Origin: Phytophthora hibernalis
Lineage: Eukaryota; Oomycota; Peronosporomycetes; Peronosporales; Peronosporaceae
Direction of reading: 5' to 3'
NCBI GenBank assembly: GCA_012656075.1
Contig: JAAKBF010000063.1
Span: 1-64,000, forward strand
Length of the DNA: 64,000 bases
The position numbers and the translations under genes were made by a program. Positions 1-12,227 of the stretch are shown piece after piece. The notes below the pieces were generated by a model. That model was not told the DNA's origin. It worked only from the letters and a program-made list of their open reading frames with translations, and made no database searches. Each line of letters starts with the position of its first letter. Positions within the stretch are counted from its first letter, which is position 1.

Positions 1-35
1 AGGATGAGGTCGGGGTTCGATTCCCCGACGGCGCA
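1..35 (+). tRNA. tRNA-Gly(UCC), 3' part, cut by window edge
   Basis: Only the 3' strand of the anticodon stem, variable loop, T arm and 3' acceptor strand with discriminator A35 are inside the window. Identical to the other UCC copies over this part. Confidence 0.85.
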
Positions 36-365
36 ACTTTGCCCTCTTTGCCGCCCCGTTTCTCATCTGCATCGCTTTCAGCACCTGTCTACGCGCGCCT
101 ACATAATGCATGCTTGCCAACCTACGAGCCACTCCAGCACCTCTTGTCTCCTCTGTGGGGCGTGCAAACGTCAGCTGAATGTACACGTTGTTTCACGGCT
201 CCGGTTTGCAACACAAGCGCTGGGTGGAGAGGCGTGGGGTATCGCATCGTGCGGCATGATAGCATGATATTTGATTGAGTCGGTGTGGTGTATTTTTGTT
301 GTGTATTCGTCTAGGGTTGTGGTTCTGTGGGTGTTTGTTTTTGCGAGACATGAGCTTGTTCTGGC

Positions 366-436
366 GCGCCGTTGGTCTAATGGTTAGGATTCGTCCCTCC
401 ACGGACGAGGTCGGGGTTCGATTCCCCGACGGCGCA
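366..436 (+). tRNA. tRNA-Gly(CCC), unit 1, 6-nt anticodon loop
   Basis: Cloverleaf with perfect 7-bp acceptor stem (GCGCCGT/ACGGCGC), D arm, T arm with TTCGATT loop, discriminator A. One C is missing from the anticodon loop (CTCCAC instead of CTCCCAC), making it 71 nt. Probably a consensus error or a damaged copy. Confidence 0.8.
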
Positions 437-1222
437 CTTTCCTTATACCAGGAGTCTTGCGCCTTCCGTCTGAGTACTGGTGCTGTTGGCCAGGTAAATC
501 AGCCAGCCAGTGACAGAATTTGTCTGTGTGTGTGCTACTCCCGGTCGTTGGCTGAACTCCGAGGTGGCTTATTGCTTGGTGCACCTTTTGTCATTTTCGG
601 AGGCAGGTTGCTTGGTGCCCTTTTTGTCATTGTCTAGGCTTACTATTGGCCTCCCAATAACTCAGACAAGCATCATATGCAATCACAGCAGCACCTGATA
701 CCCAGTCGCGAGTGATGTAGTATCGGTCCATCACAGCACTAGATTCTTCGCTCGAAGCATTGTTCAGCGACACTGGTTGGCCGGTTTGTTTGTTTGTACA
801 CGTTGAATGGAGGTTGTTGCGCAAGGCAATGCATGCCCTTCTTTCTTGCTCCTGTCGTGTGGATGGGAGTATCTGCGCCTTGACTTCTGTTTAATCTAGC
901 GCACACAACAGATATCCAGCAAGTCAGCTACTCCCCATGACCGGCAATACCACCACTGAGGTGAGTAGTCGACAAGGCTGCAATAATGAAGTAAGGGAGA
1001 CAGAACAGAAGATGGAAAGGAGGTCGTGAGTCGGAGACAACTTCCTCGTGTATCGTCCGTTCTTGCTTGGTGCAAAATGAACACCGCGGATATTTCACTG
1101 GAGCACAACGCTGCTCGATGAGGCAGGAGGGCATGACATGGTGACGCTAGACATGCGTTAGGGTGCTTGGATCGGTGAGAGCAGCCATGTATGTAGGCTG
1201 GCTGGCAGGCAGGCAAGCGGCG

Positions 1223-1285
1223 GCGCTCCGTTGGTCTGGCATGAGGTGGTGCGAAGGTGTTGTGCTTCGGTTCGAGTTGCATGAA
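1223..1285 (+). other. tRNA-like relic in each repeat unit (first complete example)
   Basis: The stretch begins GCGCTCCGTTGGTCT, close to the first 15 bases of tRNA-Gly(CCC), and about 45 bases on contains CGGTTCGAG, which resembles a pol III B box. The middle does not fold as a cloverleaf and the 3' acceptor strand is not recognisable. It recurs in every unit about 190 bp upstream of tRNA-Gly(UCC). It may be a decayed third tRNA gene or chance similarity. Confidence 0.35.
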
Positions 1286-1416
1286 AGTATACATGTTGTC
1301 GGGTCTTGGGTAGTTGGTCATGTGGTAATGGCGTACGTTTGGCGTATTTATGGCGTGCGTAGTTTGCTGGTTTCGAGTGCGTGTGGGTTTTGTGGTGTGT
1401 TTAATGTATGTGCTGT

Positions 1417-1487
1417 GCACCGTTGGTCTAATGGTTAGGATTCATCCTTCCAAGGATGAGGTCGGGGTTCGATTCCCCGACGGCGCA
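1417..1487 (+). tRNA. tRNA-Gly(UCC), unit 1, 6-nt anticodon loop
   Basis: Same fold as other UCC copies but the anticodon loop is TTCCAA rather than CTTCCAA, one base short (71 nt). The acceptor stem has the A3-C70 mismatch shared by all UCC copies. Confidence 0.8.
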
Positions 1488-1829
1488 ACTTTTGCCCTCT
1501 TTGCCGCCCCGTTTCTCATCTTTTACATCGCTTTCAGCACCTGTCTACGCGCGCCTACATATGTGCATGCTTGCCCAACCTACGAGCCACTCCAGCACCT
1601 CTTGTCTCCTCTGTGGGGGCGTGCAAACGTCAGCTGAATGTACACGTTGTTTCACGGCTCCGGGTTTGCAACACCCAAGCGCTGGGTGGAGAGAGCGTGG
1701 GGGTATCGCATCGTGCGGCATGATAGCATGATATTTGATTGAGTCGGTGTGGTGTATTTTTGTTGTGTATTCGTCTAGGGTTGTGGTTCTGTGGGTGTTT
1801 GTTTTTGCGAGACATGAGCTTGTTCTGGC

Positions 1830-1900
1830 GCGCCGTTGGTCTAATGGTTAGGATTCGTCCCTCCCACGGACGAGGTCGGGTTCGATTCCCCGACGGCGCA
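1830..1900 (+). tRNA. tRNA-Gly(CCC), unit 2, T stem one G short
   Basis: Anticodon loop CTCCCAC intact. The 5' strand of the T stem has three G instead of four (71 nt), so one T-stem pair is lost or the base is a consensus deletion. Confidence 0.8.
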
Positions 1901-2888
1901 CGCTTTCCTTTTACCAGGAGTCTTGCGCCTTCCGTCTGAGTACTGGTGCTGTTGGCCAGGTAAATCAGCCAGCCAGTGACAAAATTTGTGTGTGTGTGCT
2001 ACTCCCGGTCGTTGGCTGAACTCCGAGTGGCTTATTGCTTGGTGCACCTTTTGTCATTTTCGGAGGCAGGTTGCTTGGTGCCCTTTTTGTCATTGTCTAG
2101 GCTTACTATTGGCCTCCCAATAACTCAGACAAGCATCATATGCAATCACAGCAGCACCTGATACCCAGTCGCGAGTGATGTAGTATCGGTCCATCACAGC
2201 ACTAGATTCTTCGCTCCGAAGCATTGTTCAGCGACACTGGTTGGCCGGTTTGTTTGTTTGTACACGTTGAATGGAGGTTGTTGCGCAAGGCAATGCATGC
2301 CCTTCTTTCTTGCTCCTGTCGTGTGGATGGGAGTATCTGCGCCTTGACTTCTGTTTAATCTAGCGCACACAACAGATATCCAGCAAGTCAGCTACTCCCC
2401 ATGACCGGCAATACCACCACTACGGAGTGAGTAGTCGACAAGGCTGCAATAATGAAGTAAGGGAGACAGAACAGAAGATCGGATAGGAGGTCGTGAGTCG
2501 GAGACAACTTGTCCTCTCGTGTATCGTCCGTTCTTGCTTGGTGCAAAATGAACACCCGCGGATATTTCACTGGAGCACAACGCTGCTCGATGAGGCAGGG
2601 AGGGCATGACATGGTGACGCTAGACATGCGTTAGGGTGCTTGGATCGGTGAGAGCAGCCATGTATGTAGGCTGGCTGGCAGGCAGGCAAGCGGCGGCGCT
2701 CCGTTGGTCTGGCATGAGGTGGTGCGAAGGTGTTGTGCTTCGGTTCGAGTTGCATGAAAGTATACATGTTGTCGGGTCTTGGGTAGTTGGTCATGTGGTA
2801 ATGGCGTACGTTTGGCGTATTTATGGCGTGCGTAGTTTGCTGGTTTCGAGTGCGTGTGGTTTTGTGGTGTGTTTAATGTATGTGCTGT

Positions 2889-2960
2889 GCACCGTTGGTC
2901 TAATGGTTAGGATTCATCCCTTCCAAGGATGAGGTCGGGGTTCGATTCCCCGACGGCGCA
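2889..2960 (+). tRNA. tRNA-Gly(UCC), unit 2
   Basis: 72 nt. Anticodon stem CATCC/GGATG, loop CTTCCAA with anticodon TCC, T loop TTCGATT, discriminator A. Acceptor stem GCACCGT against ACGGCGC has one A-C mismatch at 3:70. Confidence 0.9.
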
Positions 2961-3301
2961 ACTTTGCCCTCTTTGCCGCCCCGTTTCTCATCTTTTACAT
3001 CGCTTTCAGCACCTGTCTACGCGCGCCTACATATGTGCATGCTTGCCCAACCTACGAGCCACTCCAGCACCTCTTGTCTCCTCTGTGGGGGCGTGCAAAC
3101 GTCAGCTGAATGTACACGTTGTTTCACGGCTCCGGGGTTTGCAACACCCAAGCGCTGGGTGGAGAGAGCGTGGGGTATCGCATCGTGCGGCATGATAGCA
3201 TGATATTTGATTGAGTCGGTGTGGTGTATTTTTGTTGTGTATTCGTCTAGGGTTGTGGTTCTGTGGGTGTTTGTTTTTGCGAGACATGAGCTTGTTCTGG
3301 C

Positions 3302-3373
3302 GCGCCGTTGGTCTAATGGTTAGGATTCGTCCCTCCCACGGACGAGGTCGGGGTTCGATTCCCCGACGGCGCA
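3302..3373 (+). tRNA. tRNA-Gly(CCC), unit 3
   Basis: 72 nt. Perfect acceptor stem, anticodon stem CGTCC/GGACG, loop CTCCCAC with anticodon CCC, 5-bp T stem, discriminator A. Confidence 0.95.
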
Positions 3374-4363
3374 CGCTTTCCTTATACCAGGAGTCTTGCG
3401 CCTTCCGTCTGAGTACTGGTGCTGTTGGCCAGGTAAATCAGCCAGCCAGTGACAAAATTTGTCTGTGTGTGTGCTACTCCCGGTCGTTGGCTGAACTCCG
3501 AGTGGCTTATTGCTTGGTGCACCTTTTGTCATTTTCGGAGGCAGGTTGCTTGGTGCCCTTTTGTCATTGTCTAGGCTTACTATTGGCCTCCCAATAACTC
3601 AGACAAGCATCATATGCAATCACAGCAGCACCTGATACCCAGTCGCGAGTGATGTAGTATCGGTCCATCACAGCACTAGATTCTTCGCTCCGAAGCATTG
3701 TTCAGCGACACTGGTTGGCCGGTTTGTTTGTTTGTACACGTTGAATGGAGGTTGTTGCGCAAGGCAATGCATGCCCTTCTTTCTTGCTCCTGTCGTGTGG
3801 ATGGGAGTATCTGCGCCTTGACTTCTGTTTAATCTAGCGCACACAACAGATATCCAGCAAGTCAGCTACTCCCCATGACCGGCAATACCACCACTACGGA
3901 GTGAGTAGTCGACAAGGCTGCAATAATGAAGTAAGGGAGACAGAACAGAAGATCGGATAGGAGGTCGTGAGTCGGAGACAACTTGTCCTCTCGTGTATCG
4001 TCCGTTCTTGCTTGGTGCAAAATGAACACCCGCGGATATTTCACTGGAGCACAACGCTGCTCGATGAGGCAGGGAGGGCATGACATGGTGACGCTAGACA
4101 TGCGTTAGGGTGCTTGGATCGGTGAGAGCAGCCATGTATGTAGGCTGGCTGGCAGGCAGGCAAGCGGCGGCGCTCCGTTGGTCTGGCATGAGGTGGTGCG
4201 AAGGTGTTGTGCTTCGGTTCGAGTTGCATGAAAGTATACATGTTGTCGGGTCTTGGGTAGTTGGTCATGTGGTAATGGCGTACGTTTGGCGTATTTATGG
4301 CGTGCGTAGTTTGCTGGTTTCGAGTGCGTGTGGGTTTTGTGGTGTGTTTAATGTATGTGCTGT

Positions 4364-4435
4364 GCACCGTTGGTCTAATGGTTAGGATTCATCCCTTCCA
4401 AGGATGAGGTCGGGGTTCGATTCCCCGACGGCGCA
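4364..4435 (+). tRNA. tRNA-Gly(UCC), unit 3
   Basis: 72 nt, identical in structure to the copy at 2889, including the A3-C70 mismatch. Confidence 0.9.
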
Positions 4436-4777
4436 ACTTTGCCCTCTTTGCCGCCCCGTTTCTCATCTTTTACATCGCTTTCAGCACCTGTCTACGCGCG
4501 CCTACATATGTGCATGCTTGCCCAACCTACGAGCCACTCCAGCACCTCTTGTCTCCTCTGTGGGGGCGTGCAAACGTCAGCTGAATGTACACGTTGTTTC
4601 ACGGCTCCGGGGTTTGCAACACCCAAGCGCTGGGTGGAGAGAGCGTGGGGGTATCGCATCGTGCGGCATGATAGCATGATATTTGATTGAGTCGGTGTGG
4701 TGTATTTTTGTTGTGTATTCGTCTAGGGTTGTGGTTCTGTGGGTGTTTGTTTTTGCGAGACATGAGCTTGTTCTGGC

Positions 4778-4849
4778 GCGCCGTTGGTCTAATGGTTAGG
4801 ATTCGTCCCTCCCACGGACGAGGTCGGGGTTCGATTCCCCGACGGCGCA
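4778..4849 (+). tRNA. tRNA-Gly(CCC), unit 4
   Basis: 72 nt, complete cloverleaf, anticodon CCC, matches the copy at 3302. Confidence 0.95.
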
Positions 4850-5839
4850 CGCTTTCCTTATACCAGGAGTCTTGCGCCTTCCGTCTGAGTACTGGTGCTG
4901 TTGGCCAGGTAAATCAGCCAGCCAGTGACAGAATTTGTCTGTGTGTGTGCTACTCCCGGTCGTTGGCTGAACTCCGAGTGGCTTATTGCTTGGTGCACCT
5001 TTTGTCATTTTCGGAGGCAGGTTGCTTGGTGCCCTTTTGTCATTGTCTAGGCTTACTATTGGCCTCCCAATAACTCAGACAAGCATCATATGCAATCACA
5101 GCAGCACCTGATACCCAGTCGCGAGTGATGTAGTATCGGTCCATCACAGCACTAGATTCTTCGCTCCGAAGCATTGTTCAGCGACACTGGTTGGCCGGTT
5201 TGTTTGTTTGTACACGTTGAATGGAGGTTGTTGCGCAAGGCAATGCATGCCCTTCTTTCTTGCTCCTGTCGTGTGGATGGGAGTATCTGCGCCTTGACTT
5301 CTGTTTAATCTAGCGCACACAACAGATATCCAGCAAGTCAGCTACTCCCCCATGACCGGCAATACCACCACTACGGAGTGAGTAGTCGACAAGGCTGCAA
5401 TAATGAAGTAAGGGAGACAGAACAGAAGATCGGATAGGAGGTCGTGAGTCGGAGACAACTTGTCCTCTCGTGTATCGTCCGTTCTTGCTTGGTGCAAAAT
5501 GAACACCCGCGGATATTTCACTGGAGCACAACGCTGCTCGATGAGGCAGGGAGGGCATGACATGGTGACGCTAGACATGCGTTAGGGTGCTTGGATCGGT
5601 GAGAGCAGCCATGTATGTAGGCTGGCTGGCAGGCAGGCAAGCGGCGGCGCTCCGTTGGTCTGGCATGAGGTGGTGCGAAGGTGTTGTGCTTCGGTTCGAG
5701 TTGCATGAAAGTATACATGTTGTCGGGTCTTGGGTAGTTGGTCATGTGGTAATGGCGTACGTTTGGCGTATTTATGGCGTGCGTAGTTTGCTGGTTTCGA
5801 GTGCGTGTGGTTTTGTGGTGTGTTTAATGTATGTGCTGT

Positions 5840-5911
5840 GCACCGTTGGTCTAATGGTTAGGATTCATCCCTTCCAAGGATGAGGTCGGGGTTCGATTCC
5901 CCGACGGCGCA
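5840..5911 (+). tRNA. tRNA-Gly(UCC), unit 4
   Basis: 72 nt, complete, anticodon TCC, A3-C70 mismatch in the acceptor stem. Confidence 0.9.
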
Positions 5912-6253
5912 ACTTTGCCCTCTTTGCCGCCCCGTTTCTCATCTTTTACATCGCTTTCAGCACCTGTCTACGCGCGCCTACATATGTGCATGCTTGCCCA
6001 ACCTACGAGCCACTCCAGCACCTCTTGTCTCCTCTGTGGGGGCGTGCAAACGTCAGCTGAATGTACACGTTGTTTCACGGCTCCGGGGTTTGCAACACCC
6101 AAGCGCTGGGTGGAGAGAGCGTGGGGGTATCGCATCGTGCGGCATGATAGCATGATATTTGATTGAGTCGGTGTGGTGTATTTTTGTTGTGTATTCGTCT
6201 AGGGTTGTGGTTCTGTGGGTGTTTGTTTTTGCGAGACATGAGCTTGTTCTGGC

Positions 6254-6325
6254 GCGCCGTTGGTCTAATGGTTAGGATTCGTCCCTCCCACGGACGAGGT
6301 CGGGGTTCGATTCCCCGACGGCGCA
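6254..6325 (+). tRNA. tRNA-Gly(CCC), unit 5
   Basis: 72 nt, complete cloverleaf, anticodon CCC. Confidence 0.95.
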
Positions 6326-7316
6326 CGCTTTCCTTATACCAGGAGTCTTGCGCCTTCCGTCTGAGTACTGGTGCTGTTGGCCAGGTAAATCAGCCAGCCA
6401 GTGACAGAATTTGTCTGTGTGTGTGCTACTCCCGGTCGTTGGCTGAACTCCGAGTGGCTTATTGCTTGGTGCACCTTTTGTCATTTTCGGAGGCAGGTTG
6501 CTTGGTGCCCTTTTTGTCATTGTCTAGGCTTACTATTGGCCTCCCAATAACTCAGACAAGCATCATATGCAATCACAGCAGCACCTGATACCCAGTCGCG
6601 AGTGATGTAGTATCGGTCCATCACAGCACTAGATTCTTCGCTCCGAAGCATTGTTCAGCGACACTGGTTGGCCGGTTTGTTTGTTTGTACACGTTGAATG
6701 GAGGTTGTTGCGCAAGGCAATGCATGCCCTTCTTTCTTGCTCCTGTCGTGTGGATGGGAGTATCTGCGCCTTGACTTCTGTTTAATCTAGCGCACACAAC
6801 AGATATCCAGCAAGTCAGCTACTCCCCATGACCGGCAATACCACCACTACGGAGTGAGTAGTCGACAAGGCTGCAATAATGAAGTAAGGGAGACAGAACA
6901 GAAGATCGGATAGGAGGTCGTGAGTCGGAGACAACTTGTCCTCTCGTGTATCGTCCGTTCTTGCTTGGTGCAAAATGAACACCCGCGGATATTTCACTGG
7001 AGCACAACGCTGCTCGATGAGGCAGGGAGGGCATGACATGGTGACGCTAGACATGCGTTAGGGTGCTTGGATCGGTGAGAGCAGCCATGTATGTAGGCTG
7101 GCTGGCAGGCAGGCAAGCGGCGGCGCTCCGTTGGTCTGGCATGAGGTGGTGCGAAGGTGTTGTGCTTCGGTTCGAGTTGCATGAAAGTATACATGTTGTC
7201 GGGTCTTGGGTAGTTGGTCATGTGGTAATGGCGTACGTTTGGCGTATTTATGGCGTGCGTAGTTTGCTGGTTTCGAGTGCGTGTGGTTTTTGTGGTGTGT
7301 TTAATGTATGTGCTGT

Positions 7317-7388
7317 GCACCGTTGGTCTAATGGTTAGGATTCATCCCTTCCAAGGATGAGGTCGGGGTTCGATTCCCCGACGGCGCA
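7317..7388 (+). tRNA. tRNA-Gly(UCC), unit 5
   Basis: 72 nt, complete, anticodon TCC, same acceptor mismatch. Confidence 0.9.
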
Positions 7389-7729
7389 ACTTTGCCCTCT
7401 TTGCCGCCCCGTTTCTCATCTTTTACATCGCTTTCAGCACCTGTCTACGCGCGCCTACATATGTGCATGCTTGCCCAACCTACGAGCCACTCCAGCACCT
7501 CTTGTCTCCTCTGTGGGGGCGTGCAAACGTCAGCTGAATGTACACGTTGTTTCACGGCTCCGGGGTTTGCAACACCCAAGCGCTGGGTGGAGAGAGCGTG
7601 GGGTATCGCATCGTGCGGCATGATAGCATGATATTTGATTGAGTCGGTGTGGTGTATTTTTGTTGTGTATTCGTCTAGGGTTGTGGTTCTGTGGGTGTTT
7701 GTTTTTGCGAGACATGAGCTTGTTCTGGC

Positions 7730-7801
7730 GCGCCGTTGGTCTAATGGTTAGGATTCGTCCCTCCCACGGACGAGGTCGGGGTTCGATTCCCCGACGGCGC
7801 A
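7730..7801 (+). tRNA. tRNA-Gly(CCC), unit 6
   Basis: 72 nt, complete cloverleaf, anticodon CCC. Confidence 0.95.
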
Positions 7802-8790
7802 CGCTTTCCTTATACCAGGAGTCTTGCGCCTTCCGTCTGAGTACTGGTGCTGTTGGCCAGGTAAATCAGCCAGCCAGTGACAGAATTTGTCTGTGTGTGT
7901 GCTACTCCCGGTCGTTGGCTGAACTCCGAGTGGCTTATTGCTTGGTGCACCTTTTGTCATTTTCGGAGGCAGGTTGCTTGGTGCCCTTTTGTCATTGTCT
8001 AGGCTTACTATTGGCCTCCCAATAACTCAGACAAGCATCATATGCAATCACAGCAGCACCTGATACCCAGTCGCGAGTGATGTAGTATCGGTCCATCACA
8101 GCACTAGATTCTTCGCTCCGAAGCATTGTTCAGCGACACTGGTTGGCCGGTTTGTTTGTTTGTACACGTTGAATGGAGGTTGTTGCGCAAGGCAATGCAT
8201 GCCCTTCTTTCTTGCTCCTGTCGTGTGGATGGGAGTATCTGCGCCTTGACTTCTGTTTAATCTAGCGCACACAACAGATATCCAGCAAGTCAGCTACTCC
8301 CCATGACCGGCAATACCACCACTACGGAGTGAGTAGTCGACAAGGCTGCAATAATGAAGTAAGGGAGACAGAACAGAAGATCGGATAGGAGGTCGTGAGT
8401 CGGAGACAACTTGTCCTCTCGTGTATCGTCCGTTCTTGCTTGGTGCAAAATGAACACCCGCGGATATTTCACTGGAGCACAACGCTGCTCGATGAGGCAG
8501 GGAGGGCATGACATGGTGACGCTAGACATGCGTTAGGGTGCTTGGATCGGTGAGAGCAGCCATGTATGTAGGCTGGCTGGCAGGCAGGCAAGCGGCGGCG
8601 CTCCGTTGGTCTGGCATGAGGTGGTGCGAAGGTGTTGTGCTTCGGTTCGAGTTGCATGAAAGTATACATGTTGTCGGGTCTTGGGTAGTTGGTCATGTGG
8701 TAATGGCGTACGTTTGGCGTATTTATGGCGTGCGTAGTTTGCTGGTTTCGAGTGCGTGTGGTTTTGTGGTGTGTTTAATGTATGTGCTGT

Positions 8791-8862
8791 GCACCGTTGG
8801 TCTAATGGTTAGGATTCATCCCTTCCAAGGATGAGGTCGGGGTTCGATTCCCCGACGGCGCA
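8791..8862 (+). tRNA. tRNA-Gly(UCC), unit 6
   Basis: 72 nt, complete, anticodon TCC, same acceptor mismatch. Confidence 0.9.
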
Positions 8863-9203
8863 ACTTTGCCCTCTTTGCCGCCCCGTTTCTCATCTTTTAC
8901 ATCGCTTTCAGCACCTGTCTACGCGCGCCTACATATGTGCATGCTTGCCCAACCTACGAGCCACTCCAGCACCTCTTGTCTCCTCTGTGGGGGCGTGCAA
9001 ACGTCAGCTGAATGTACACGTTGTTTCACGGCTCCGGGGTTTGCAACACCCAAGCGCTGGGTGGAGAGAGCGTGGGGTATCGCATCGTGCGGCATGATAG
9101 CATGATATTTGATTGAGTCGGTGTGGTGTATTTTTGTTGTGTATTCGTCTAGGGTTGTGGTTCTGTGGGTGTTTGTTTTTGCGAGACATGAGCTTGTTCT
9201 GGC

Positions 9204-9275
9204 GCGCCGTTGGTCTAATGGTTAGGATTCGTCCCTCCCACGGACGAGGTCGGGGTTCGATTCCCCGACGGCGCA
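9204..9275 (+). tRNA. tRNA-Gly(CCC), unit 7
   Basis: 72 nt, complete cloverleaf, anticodon CCC. Confidence 0.95.
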
Positions 9276-10265
9276 CGCTTTCCTTATACCAGGAGTCTTG
9301 CGCCTTCCGTCTGAGTACTGGTGCTGTTGGCCAGGTAAATCAGCCAGCCAGTGACAGAATTTGTCTGTGTGTGTGCTACTCCCGGTCGTTGGCTGAACTC
9401 CGAGTGGCTTATTGCTTGGTGCACCTTTTGTCATTTTCGGAGGCAGGTTGCTTGGTGCCCTTTTGTCATTGTCTAGGCTTACTATTGGCCTCCCAATAAC
9501 TCAGACAAGCATCATATGCAATCACAGCAGCACCTGATACCCAGTCGCGAGTGATGTAGTATCGGTCCATCACAGCACTAGATTCTTCGCTCCGAAGCAT
9601 TGTTCAGCGACACTGGTTGGCCGGTTTGTTTGTTTGTACACGTTGAATGGAGGTTGTTGCGCAAGGCAATGCATGCCCTTCTTTCTTGCTCCTGTCGTGT
9701 GGATGGGAGTATCTGCGCCTTGACTTCTGTTTAATCTAGCGCACACAACAGATATCCAGCAAGTCAGCTACTCCCCATGACCGGCAATACCACCACTACG
9801 GAGTGAGTAGTCGACAAGGCTGCAATAATGAAGTAAGGGAGACAGAACAGAAGATCGGATAGGAGGTCGTGAGTCGGAGACAACTTGTCCTCTCGTGTAT
9901 CGTCCGTTCTTGCTTGGTGCAAAATGAACACCCGCGGATATTTCACTGGAGCACAACGCTGCTCGATGAGGCAGGGAGGGCATGACATGGTGACGCTAGA
10001 CATGCGTTAGGGTGCTTGGATCGGTGAGAGCAGCCATGTATGTAGGCTGGCTGGCAGGCAGGCAAGCGGCGGCGCTCCGTTGGTCTGGCATGAGGTGGTG
10101 CGAAGGTGTTGTGCTTCGGTTCGAGTTGCATGAAAGTATACATGTTGTCGGGTCTTGGGTAGTTGGTCATGTGGTAATGGCGTACGTTTGGCGTATTTAT
10201 GGCGTGCGTAGTTTGCTGGTTTCGAGTGCGTGTGGGTTTTGTGGTGTGTTTAATGTATGTGCTGT

Positions 10266-10337
10266 GCACCGTTGGTCTAATGGTTAGGATTCATCCCTTC
10301 CAAGGATGAGGTCGGGGTTCGATTCCCCGACGGCGCA
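10266..10337 (+). tRNA. tRNA-Gly(UCC), unit 7
   Basis: 72 nt, complete, anticodon TCC, same acceptor mismatch. Confidence 0.9.
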
Positions 10338-10679
10338 ACTTTGCCCTCTTTGCCGCCCCGTTTCTCATCTTTTACATCGCTTTCAGCACCTGTCTACGCG
10401 CGCCTACATATGTGCATGCTTGCCCAACCTACGAGCCACTCCAGCACCTCTTGTCTCCTCTGTGGGGGCGTGCAAACGTCAGCTGAATGTACACGTTGTT
10501 TCACGGCTCCGGGGTTTGCAACACCCAAGCGCTGGGTGGAGAGAGCGTGGGGGTATCGCATCGTGCGGCATGATAGCATGATATTTGATTGAGTCGGTGT
10601 GGTGTATTTTTGTTGTGTATTCGTCTAGGGTTGTGGTTCTGTGGGTGTTTGTTTTTGCGAGACATGAGCTTGTTCTGGC

Positions 10680-10751
10680 GCGCCGTTGGTCTAATGGTTA
10701 GGATTCGTCCCTCCCACGGACGAGGTCGGGGTTCGATTCCCCGACGGCGCA
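10680..10751 (+). tRNA. tRNA-Gly(CCC), unit 8
   Basis: 72 nt, complete cloverleaf, anticodon CCC. Confidence 0.95.
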
Positions 10752-11742
10752 CGCTTTCCTTATACCAGGAGTCTTGCGCCTTCCGTCTGAGTACTGGTGC
10801 TGTTGGCCAGGTAAATCAGCCAGCCAGTGACAGAATTTGTCTGTGTGTGTGCTACTCCCGGTCGTTGGCTGAACTCCGAGTGGCTTATTGCTTGGTGCAC
10901 CTTTTGTCATTTTCGGAGGCAGGTTGCTTGGTGCCCTTTTTGTCATTGTCTAGGCTTACTATTGGCCTCCCAATAACTCAGACAAGCATCATATGCAATC
11001 ACAGCAGCACCTGATACCCAGTCGCGAGTGATGTAGTATCGGTCCATCACAGCACTAGATTCTTCGCTCCGAAGCATTGTTCAGCGACACTGGTTGGCCG
11101 GTTTGTTTGTTTGTACACGTTGAATGGAGGTTGTTGCGCAAGGCAATGCATGCCCTTCTTTCTCGCTCCTGTCGTGTGGATGGGAGTATCTGCGCCTTGA
11201 CTTCTGTTTAATCTAGCGCACACAACAGATATCCAGCAAGTCAGCTACTCCCCATGACCGGCAATACCACCACTACGGAGTGAGTACAGTCGACAAGGCT
11301 GCAATAATGAAGTAAGGGAGACAGAACAGAAGATCGGAAGGAGGTCGTGAGTCGGAGACAACTTGTCCTCTCGTGTATCGTCCGTTCTTGCTTGGTGCAA
11401 AATGAACACCCGCGGATATTTCACTGGAGCACAACGCTGCTCGATGAGGCAGGAGGGCATGACATGGTGACGCTAGACATGCGTTAGGGTGCTTGGATCG
11501 GTGAGAGCAGCCATGTATGTAGGCTGGCTGGCAGGCAGGCAAGCGGCGGCGCTCCGTTGGTCTGGCATGAGGTGGTGCGAAGGTGTTGTGCTTCGGTTCG
11601 AGTTGCATGAAAGTATACATGTTGTCGGGTCTTGGGTAGTTGGTCATGTGGTACTGGCGTACGTTTGGCGTATTTATGGCGTGCGTAGTTTGCTGGTTTC
11701 GAGTGCGTGTGGTTTTTGTGGTGTGTTTAATGTATGTGCTGT

Positions 11743-11814
11743 GCACCGTTGGTCTAATGGTTAGGATTCATCCCTTCCAAGGATGAGGTCGGGGTTCGAT
11801 TCCCCGACGGCGCA
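11743..11814 (+). tRNA. tRNA-Gly(UCC), unit 8
   Basis: 72 nt, complete, anticodon TCC, same acceptor mismatch. Confidence 0.9.
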
Positions 11815-12156
11815 ACTTTGCCCTCTTTGCCGCCCCGTTTCTCATCTTTTACATCGCTTTCAGCACCTGTCTACGCGCGCCTACATATGTGCATGCTTGC
11901 CCAACCTACGAGCCACTCCAGCACCTCTTGTCTCCTCTGTGGGGGCGTGCAAACGTCAGCTGAATGTACACGTTGTTTCACGGCTCCGGGGTTTGCAACA
12001 CCCAAGCGCTGGGTGGAGAGAGCGTGGGGGTATCGCATCGTGCGGCATGATAGCATGATATTTGATTGAGTCGGTGTGGTGTATTTTTGTTGTGTATTCG
12101 TCTAGGGTTGTGGTTCTGTGGGTGTTTGTTTTTGCGAGACATGAGCTTGTTCTGGC

Positions 12157-12227
12157 GCGCCGTTGGTCTAATGGTTAGGATTCGTCCCTCCACGGACGAG
12201 GTCGGGGTTCGATTCCCCGACGGCGCA
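12157..12227 (+). tRNA. tRNA-Gly(CCC), unit 9, 6-nt anticodon loop
   Basis: 71 nt. One C missing from the anticodon loop (CTCCAC), the same defect as the copy at 366; otherwise complete. Confidence 0.8.
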
